Shown here one piece after another: positions 10,780-15,200 of a stretch of 15,200 nt of DNA (positions are counted from its first letter, which is position 1; every line of letters begins with the position of its first letter). The stretch is from Pseudomonadota bacterium. GTDB taxonomy: Bacteria; Pseudomonadota; Gammaproteobacteria; Xanthomonadales; Rhodanobacteraceae. The position numbers and the translations under genes are program-made. The stretch spans positions 1 to 15,200 of the forward strand of contig JAJYDI010000030.1 of NCBI GenBank assembly GCA_021777635.1, written 5' to 3'. Below the pieces are notes generated by a model. That model was given only the letters and a program-made list of their open reading frames with translations, ran no database searches and had not been told where the DNA came from.

Positions 10780-11142
10780 TCATACACGAATGATGCTCTC
10801 TTTCAACGAATAGAGAATAGCGATGACTTCGCTTTGGGAGTCGACGTCCACATCATGCTTTTTCAACGCATTGAGAATGTCATCCATTACTGCCAAATAT
10901 TCTTGTTCGCTGATGTTCATGCCCTTGTGAGCAGCAAGCATGTCCTTGCCCGTGTATGGTTCCGGGCCGCCGGAGCCTGCGCCGAAAAATTCGCGCGCCA
11001 TCCGCTTGGCATGTCCTATATCCTTGATGGCCTCGAAGCGGGCCTTGACGATAGGATTATCCAGATGCGCGGCGATGACATCATCCACGATGCGGGCAAT
11101 GCCATTCGCCCCACCAAGGCGTTGATAGAGCGTTGCGGTCAT
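10780..11142 (-). CDS. Group 1 truncated haemoglobin
   Basis: Small 2-on-2 globin, 120 aa, expected to bind haem and O2 or NO in the cytoplasm. The start LYQRLGGANGIARIVDD and the block GGPEPYTGKDMLAAHKGMNI (58-77) are family signatures, with H72 as the proximal haem ligand. Aligned without gaps to my memory of mycobacterial trHbN, the B10 tyrosine is Ile and the E11 glutamine is Ala, so the usual polar distal pair is absent. His44 lies nearby. The C-terminus SLKESIIRV is typical of a proteobacterial subgroup. The start at 11142 has AGAGGT upstream; the open frame extends 17 codons further without family similarity. It sits between a membrane-protein gene and the FapF-like gene, an unexpected place. 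A role in nitrosative or oxygen stress is family knowledge, not shown here. Confidence 0.92.
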   Translation of the reverse strand: MTATLYQRLGGANGIARIVDDVIAAHLDNPIVKARFEAIKDIGHAKRMAREFFGAGSGGPEPYTGKDMLAAHKGMNISEQEYLAVMDDILNALKKHDVDVDSQSEVIAILYSLKESIIRV

Positions 11143-11241
11143 ATCGTACCTCTCAGTGCTTGAGTTATGTACGACAATTGAATCAAACGACACTTTGCGA
11201 GTGATCTAAGGTTGCTGTAAAATCGCGGCTCAGATTTTCAT
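11143..11241 (-). other. AT-richer spacer upstream of the globin gene
   Basis: A 99-nt spacer clearly richer in A/T than its surroundings. On the minus strand CATAAC about 20 nt before the globin ribosome site resembles a -10, but no matching -35 is present. A TGTCG direct repeat flanks TTTGATTCAAT. It may hold the globin promoter; unproven. Confidence 0.25.
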
Positions 11242-11643
11242 TCAGAGCATGCCACGCAAGAGTCTGACTTTCTCGCCACGCGGGGTCAGGACGGCCAGTA
11301 CCGCTGCCACGACAAGGAGCGCGGGCACATCACCAAGGAGATGGCCAGCGCTGCCCGCACTGGTAAACGACTGAGCCGCCATGATCCCGCCATGCACCAC
11401 GCTTGACCAGACAGTGAACCAGATCAGGCTGAGATGATCGAGTGGATTCCGTGCGGCGATGATCAGGAAAATGCCGAGAGTCGCGTAAATACCTATGATC
11501 ATCGGCGGATAGTTCGAATGGCCCGTGTGCCACACCCAACCGGATGGCCAGACGATCATGAGCAGGTAGATCCCGGCAACGAACATCAAGCCGGTCAATA
11601 CCAGCGCGATCTGCAGATACTTGAGCGGGTGAATGTCGGTCAT
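11242..11643 (-). CDS. Small four-helix integral membrane protein (DUF6632-like)
   Basis: The protein is 133 aa with four predicted transmembrane segments at about residues 10-32, 47-65, 71-92 and 103-121. The recognisable segments are YLQIALVLTGLMFVAGIY, then RNPLDHLSLIWFTVWSSVVHGG, then GHLLGDVPALLVVAAVLAVL. Histidine and tryptophan residues lie at the helix ends. This pattern matches my memory of a domain of unknown function, DUF6632; no function is known. The start at 11643 has AAGGA seven bases upstream. It is 124 nt downstream of the FapE-like gene and 99 nt upstream of the globin gene, on the same strand. It is probably an inner-membrane protein. A link with the amyloid locus or the globin is only positional. 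Confidence 0.8.
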   Translation of the reverse strand: MTDIHPLKYLQIALVLTGLMFVAGIYLLMIVWPSGWVWHTGHSNYPPMIIGIYATLGIFLIIAARNPLDHLSLIWFTVWSSVVHGGIMAAQSFTSAGSAGHLLGDVPALLVVAAVLAVLTPRGEKVRLLRGML

Positions 11644-11767
11644 GGCAGCTTCCTTCGAGTTTTACCGCTTGGCGGCGAGGCGGGCTGCCAGTGCGTGGAC
11701 GGAATCAATGCAGATCACAGCTCAGCCGATAATGAAATGCGCGAGCCCGGCCCGAGGCATATCGCTC

Positions 11768-12556
11768 TCAGGGATGGCCAAGCCCACGCATTTGGGACAG
11801 CGACTGCGCGACGTTCTGCCGCAGCAGGCTCGTCAGATCCATCTGCTGCAGCACCAGTGTCATCTGCAACTGGTTGGTAATCAGGTGGTTGTCGCCCAGC
11901 ACGGTGGCGCTTTGCAGCACGCTGCCCATGCCGGCGCCGTTGCCGCGAATCAACTGCTGGACCAGACCCTGGTCGGCCAGCGCCAAGGTCACACCGATGC
12001 CGTCCGGTGTGAACGCAACCTGCGCACTGGCACCGTCACTGGCTAACTGCGCCGAATCCGGACCGCCGCCAGCGGTACTACCGGAGGGTATGGCGCCCAG
12101 TACGTCCAGACGCAAGGTGTTGCCGACGCGGTTGTGGTCGCCGGTCACCTGGATGTTCTGTACCAGGCCTGAGGCATTGGCGACGCCGCTGCTGTCGATC
12201 GTGCGCCCGGAGGTGTCGGCCAGTGTTCCATGCGGCCCGATGCTCGTGATACTGACCGTTGGCGTGAAGCTGATTACCGGTACTCCGCTGCGAAAATCGA
12301 TATTCACCAAGGCGCTGCCGCTGAGCAGGCGACCATCCGGCATCTGCCAGCTCGACAGCATCTGCACGCCGAAATAGAGCACCGTATTGCTGCCGACCAG
12401 ATAGCGGCCGCGCATGTCGCCCAGAGTGGCCTCGGGCAACTCCTGCAGGCCGCGGGCCAGCGGACGACCCATATCCGCAGCGCTTGCGGTACCGCCCAGG
12501 CAACTGGCGCACGCCAGCGCCGCTGCAATCGTCAACCCCATCACTCGCGTCGGCAT
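11768..12556 (-). CDS. Secreted FapE-like protein with amyloid-type motifs
   Basis: The protein is 262 aa with a Sec signal peptide (hydrophobic core 7-20, cleavage likely after TASA at 26). The mature N-terminus has ELPEATLGDMRGRYLVG (39-55) then TVLYFGVQMLSSWQ (58-71). The rest is Gly/Ser/Thr/Asn-rich. Two stretches, GDHNRVGNTLRLDVL (139-153) and GDNHLITNQLQMTLVL (221-236), repeat a GxxNxxxN-plus-hydrophobic pattern shared with the amyloid-like protein upstream. The C-terminus is MRGLGHP. The start at 12556 uses GGGAG, which overlaps the protease stop codon 11 nt upstream; the frame stays open inside the protease gene but the signal peptide defines the start. Its position after a C39 protease gene corresponds to fapE. 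Function in Fap systems: a minor extracellular component. Identity is inferred from order and motifs. Confidence 0.7.
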   Translation of the reverse strand: MPTRVMGLTIAAALACASCLGGTASAADMGRPLARGLQELPEATLGDMRGRYLVGSNTVLYFGVQMLSSWQMPDGRLLSGSALVNIDFRSGVPVISFTPTVSITSIGPHGTLADTSGRTIDSSGVANASGLVQNIQVTGDHNRVGNTLRLDVLGAIPSGSTAGGGPDSAQLASDGASAQVAFTPDGIGVTLALADQGLVQQLIRGNGAGMGSVLQSATVLGDNHLITNQLQMTLVLQQMDLTSLLRQNVAQSLSQMRGLGHP

Positions 12557-12567
12557 CACACACTCCC

Positions 12568-13269
12568 TCAAAACAGATCTGCATGGGTGAATCCGAAATC
12601 GAGCAATTCGCCATCGGAAATAGGACTCTGCAGCGCAAACAGCGCGCGCGCACTGGGCGGACCGGAACGATCGAACAGCACCGTGTCGCGATCGAAACCG
12701 CTGCCGATCACGGCGAACACGGCCTTGCTCGGCCACATGCGCTGAAAGTCGGCCAGCGCATACGACTTGTTGCCCAGCGCCGGATCGGCCACGTCGACGC
12801 GACCTCCGGCAACGCGCTTGAGCACGACGAAATGCTTGTAACCTTGAGTATCCAGCAAGACGATCGTGGGGATGCGCAGGCTCTGCAGCCGCTGCAGGTC
12901 GACACGGTACCCACGCCCTCGCATACCCAGGCTTTCGACGTAGCGCTTGATGTCGAGTAGTGAAAACCCCCGCTCGCGCACCAACGCCGGATCGGCGACG
13001 GCGAGCATGCCCTGCATCACGACGTTCTCGTCCACGTCCATGCGGTAGGCATAGCGCAGCAAGGTCGCCAGTGCCGCCGCGCCGCAACTGAAGTCAGTCC
13101 GCTGCGGGATCAGGTTGACGTAGCGCGACTCGCGCAAGCTGACCACATTGCGCGCCAACAGGCTTCCGTCGGGCAGCACGCCGCCAAAGCGGACGTCCGC
13201 GGCATCGACGCCGAAGCTCGTCAGCAGGACAGCCGCCGAGGTGATCGCACGGAACAGGATCCGCTCCAT
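12568..13269 (-). CDS. Periplasmic C39-like cysteine peptidase (FapD-like)
   Basis: The protein is 233 aa. Residues 1-24 form a signal peptide (AVLLTSFGVDA). The C39 peptidase fold has the oxyanion Gln56 and nucleophile Cys62 in PQRTDFSCGAAALATLL, His146 in GYKHFVVLKRV and Asp162 in VDVADPALG. All catalytic residues are present. No ABC transporter or membrane domain is fused, as in Pseudomonas FapD and unlike bacteriocin exporters. FapD is proposed to act during amyloid subunit secretion; its substrate is not settled. The start at 13269 has GGGGAG six bases upstream; the open frame begins 32 codons earlier with no signal-like sequence. A perfect hairpin lies in the 99-nt spacer after the amyloid gene, and the next gene starts 11 nt downstream, so it is probably in the same operon but at lower dose. 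Confidence 0.88.
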   Translation of the reverse strand: MERILFRAITSAAVLLTSFGVDAADVRFGGVLPDGSLLARNVVSLRESRYVNLIPQRTDFSCGAAALATLLRYAYRMDVDENVVMQGMLAVADPALVRERGFSLLDIKRYVESLGMRGRGYRVDLQRLQSLRIPTIVLLDTQGYKHFVVLKRVAGGRVDVADPALGNKSYALADFQRMWPSKAVFAVIGSGFDRDTVLFDRSGPPSARALFALQSPISDGELLDFGFTHADLF

Positions 13270-13325
13270 CGATACTCCCCGCCGCTTGCTGCCGAAATGG
13301 GTGCGTTGTTTTGCCATTGCGAAGA

Positions 13326-13351
13326 GAACGGGGCGGCATGCCGCCCCGTTC
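13326..13351 (-). promoter_or_regulatory. Perfect 11-bp hairpin between the amyloid gene and the C39 protease gene
   Basis: 13326-13336 and 13341-13351 are exactly complementary with a CATG loop; the inner 24 nt is a perfect palindrome. It starts 18 nt after the stop of the putative fibre gene. The transcribed strand then reads TCTTCGC, not a true U-tract. It most likely stabilises the upstream mRNA 3' end or partly terminates it, so that the fibre subunit is made in excess. Confidence 0.6.
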
Positions 13352-13368
13352 CAGGTCATTGCCAACGA

Positions 13369-14709
13369 TCATTCCTGAGGCGTGCCGCCGCCACCGGTGG
13401 TCGGCTGTGCCACGGCCAGCGCCAGGCTGTTGGCCTGCATGTTGCCGGTGCCCGCCGAGACATTGACGCCAATGTTGCCGGAAGCGTTCTGCAACACGTT
13501 GCCCGACAGCGAAGCATCGTTCGACGCGAGCACCGCGATCTGCTGCACGTAGGAAATCGTGCCGCTCAGGGTGGCCGCCATCTCTTCGATGGTCAGCTGG
13601 CCGTTCTCGTTCATCACCAGCGATCCGCCGTCGTTGCTGGGATCACCCGGGTCGCTACCCGGTGTGCGCACGATGGTATTGCCGTTGATGTCGGTGAGCT
13701 GGGTGCTCGTGTCGAAGTCCGTGTGACCGAGCCAAGGGCCACTGGTCGGATGCGCGGAGGTCGGCGTTTCGTTTGCGCCATGCCCCCAGTTATCGGGATA
13801 CATGTTGTAGCGCTGATCCGCCGTGCCCTTATAGCTGCCGTTGATGGAGCCATCCTCGTTGCTGCCCGACACCGTGCCATCCAGCGTGACGTACAAGGTG
13901 CTGACCAGCGTGTCGAAGTAGCCGGTATTCAGGGAGGCGTTGCCGGACGACTTCTGGTTCGAGCTGACGGTCGCCTGCGCCATGCTGGTGGTGGCCACCG
14001 ACGCGGCCAGCGCGTTCTTTTGCATGTTGTTGTTGCCCGCGGTGACATTGATGCCGATGTTGCCACTGGCGTTCTGGAACGCGTCGCTGCTCAGGCCGGC
14101 ACTGTTGGTCACACCGTAGTTGGCGGTGAGATTGCCGCTATTGGCCTGCTCGACGAATATTTCGGCGTCGGCCATGCCGAAGGTGTACTGGGCGTCCGTC
14201 GCCGACAGCGCAGCCGCGTTGTCCTGCGCGTTGTTGTCGCCGGCAGCCACGTTGAAGCCGAGATTACCGGATGCGTTCTGCGCCACCGAGTCGCCGATGC
14301 TCGCGGTATTGTCGAGCAGATCGTTCTCGGCCAGCTCGTTGCTGATCGACTGTCGGTTGTCGACCACGGCGATCGCCGCCGAATCAACCTCGATGTTGCC
14401 CGACACGGTCGGGTTGCCGCTGAGCGTGATGTCGCTGACCAGACTGATATCTTTGTTCATGCGCACGCGGCGGATCTGCGTGTCGGTGTTGATATCCACG
14501 TTTTCGTCGTAATAGACCTGACCAACGATGTTGGCGTAGGCGTTCAGCGTGTAGTTGCGTGCCCAGTCCACCTGGTCAAGCGTGTAGTTGATGTTGATGT
14601 TGCAGGTCACGCCAGTGGAATCGCAGCTTTGAGCCCACGCCGCGGGAGCCGCGACGAAGAGCGATGCCACGGCCACGGCGAGCGCGGTCCGGTTGAGTCT
14701 TGCGTTCAT
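13369..14709 (-). CDS. Secreted Fap-type amyloid repeat protein (FapC/FapB-like)
   Basis: Predicted extracellular fibre subunit, 446 aa. The signal peptide ends near AWA (residue 26). The mature chain starts QSCDSTGVTC with two cysteines (29, 36). Three imperfect repeats carry the block QNASGN-hydrophobic-G-x-NV-x-AG-x-x-N-x-Q-x-N at about 144-164, 212-232 and 407-427. Linker 1 is short; linker 2 (about 235-400) is long and contains a Tyr/Trp/His/Asp-rich non-repeat part. Three repeats with two unequal linkers is the FapC design. The terminal CxxC of Pseudomonas FapC is absent; the protein ends TTGGGGTPQE. The ATG at 14709 is preferred because AGGAG lies six bases upstream; the ATG at 14715 abuts that ribosome site. 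Databases often call such proteins haem-utilisation or adhesin proteins. It precedes the C39 protease gene. Confidence 0.8.
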   Translation of the reverse strand: MNARLNRTALAVAVASLFVAAPAAWAQSCDSTGVTCNININYTLDQVDWARNYTLNAYANIVGQVYYDENVDINTDTQIRRVRMNKDISLVSDITLSGNPTVSGNIEVDSAAIAVVDNRQSISNELAENDLLDNTASIGDSVAQNASGNLGFNVAAGDNNAQDNAAALSATDAQYTFGMADAEIFVEQANSGNLTANYGVTNSAGLSSDAFQNASGNIGINVTAGNNNMQKNALAASVATTSMAQATVSSNQKSSGNASLNTGYFDTLVSTLYVTLDGTVSGSNEDGSINGSYKGTADQRYNMYPDNWGHGANETPTSAHPTSGPWLGHTDFDTSTQLTDINGNTIVRTPGSDPGDPSNDGGSLVMNENGQLTIEEMAATLSGTISYVQQIAVLASNDASLSGNVLQNASGNIGVNVSAGTGNMQANSLALAVAQPTTGGGGTPQE

Positions 14710-14733
14710 GTTCATCTCCTGCCTTGTGTGGGA

Positions 14734-15200
14734 TCAGCGCGGAGGGGACTCGACGTTCAGCTGTAGCTGATTCGCCGTGAGGTTGCCCATGCCCGCGACC
14801 TGGTTGATTTGCACGACCCCTTCCAATCCCCTGAGGGCCGACGACGACACCGCCGCGGACCTTGGCTCGCCGGAAGAAGCCCCTGCCGGGCGCGCGCGTG
14901 ACGCGTCCGTATTCGCGAACGAGGCGGCGAACCAGTCGTCCGCCGCCTCCTCGTGAATGCCTTGCTGGCTCAGCTGCATCGTCACCGCATTGACCTGCCG
15001 GTTGGCGATGCCGCTGACCTGATTGATGGAGACGATGCCACGCACGCCGGCCAGCGCGTTGCCGGCGATGCGGGCACTCATGGAGTCGGGGCGCGATGCC
15101 TGCAGAGTCTGAATCTGCTGCGCCGGCTGGACCAGCGCCTGTGCGTAGGTACCGACCACGATTGCACCAAGGTTGGTCTGCAGGTTGGCGTCGCCGGCCG
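14734..15200 (-). CDS. Partial FapA/FapB-like secreted repeat protein, 5' end beyond window
   Basis: The frame is open from the right edge (154 residues visible) to a TGA at 14734; a start at 15159 (GTG) inside the frame is not convincing because the repeat motif continues upstream of it. Visible motifs are AGDANLQTNLGAIV, INQVSGIANRQVNAVTMQL and INQVAGMGNLTANQLQLNV, all with the G-x-x-N-x-x-x-N spacing seen in the amyloid-like protein 24 nt downstream. The middle, about residues 75-120, is Ala/Ser-rich and low in hydrophobics. By position it matches fapA or fapB, encoding the chaperone or minor subunit in Pseudomonas; which of these cannot be decided without the missing N-terminus. A signal peptide is expected but not visible. 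Confidence 0.7.
   Translation of the reverse strand, partial: AGDANLQTNLGAIVVGTYAQALVQPAQQIQTLQASRPDSMSARIAGNALAGVRGIVSINQVSGIANRQVNAVTMQLSQQGIHEEAADDWFAASFANTDASRARPAGASSGEPRSAAVSSSALRGLEGVVQINQVAGMGNLTANQLQLNVESPPR

Noticed and set aside
11690..11730. TGTGA half-site upstream of the small membrane protein gene as a CRP site
   Set aside because: The second half-site does not match, so this is within chance expectation.
11768..13087. 439-aa open frame reading back from the FapE-like gene through the protease gene as one protein
   Set aside because: The upstream 177 codons overlap the C39 peptidase in another frame and are arginine-rich shadow; the signal peptide at 12556 marks the true start.
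14709..14715. ATG at 14715 as the start of the amyloid-like protein
   Set aside because: It directly abuts the AGGAG ribosome site, leaving no spacing; the ATG at 14709 is six bases away and fits.
13297..14766. A 489-codon plus-strand open frame antisense to the amyloid-like gene
   Set aside because: Valine/arginine/histidine-rich shadow of the repeat protein; no signal peptide, no motif, no good ribosome site.

Overview
This 15.2 kb window looks like chromosomal DNA of a GC-rich gammaproteobacterium. The gene order thrS-infC-rpmI-rplT-pheS-pheT is typical of that class. The PheT start (MKFSENWLR), the IF-3 N-terminus ([14 protein letters not shown]) and the Fap-like locus point towards the Xanthomonadales/Lysobacterales, but that placement is inferred from remembered protein similarity, not from a search.

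Region 1 (1-6036, minus strand) is a housekeeping translation operon. It is transcribed right to left: threonyl-tRNA synthetase, initiation factor IF-3, ribosomal proteins bL35 and bL20, and the alpha and beta subunits of phenylalanyl-tRNA synthetase. pheT runs off the left edge. Spacing is tight: pheS and pheT overlap by 4 nt, and rpmI and rplT are 12 nt apart. Several expression-control elements can be read directly. A TTGACA-N17-TAGTTT promoter is followed by a leader of about 200 nt that contains a strong hairpin and a textbook intrinsic terminator upstream of thrS. infC appears to start at a non-canonical AUC codon. There is a structured infC-rpmI spacer and a perfect hairpin between rplT and pheS.

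Region 2 (6405-9300, plus strand) holds two sugar-nucleotide genes: a UDP-glucuronate 4-epimerase-type short-chain dehydrogenase, and glmS, which commits fructose-6-phosphate to amino-sugar and UDP-GlcNAc synthesis.

Region 3 (9307-15200, minus strand) is the accessory part and the most interesting. In transcription order it encodes a partial secreted repeat protein, a secreted protein with three amyloid-type repeats, a periplasmic C39-like cysteine protease, a further secreted repeat-bearing protein, a four-helix membrane protein, a group 1 truncated haemoglobin, and an outer-membrane beta-barrel with an N-terminal coiled coil. Apart from the membrane protein and the globin, the order and domain content match the Pseudomonas fap functional-amyloid operon (A, B/C, D, E, F), so I read it as a divergent fap-like amyloid secretion locus. 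A shared pattern GxxNxxxN recurs in three of its secreted proteins. A perfect hairpin follows the putative fibre gene. The globin and membrane protein sit between the E-like and F-like genes, which is not part of the classical operon.

The last fap-like gene and glmS converge with only 6 bp between stop codons. I see no insertion sequence, tRNA, rRNA, CRISPR array or prophage gene in the window.
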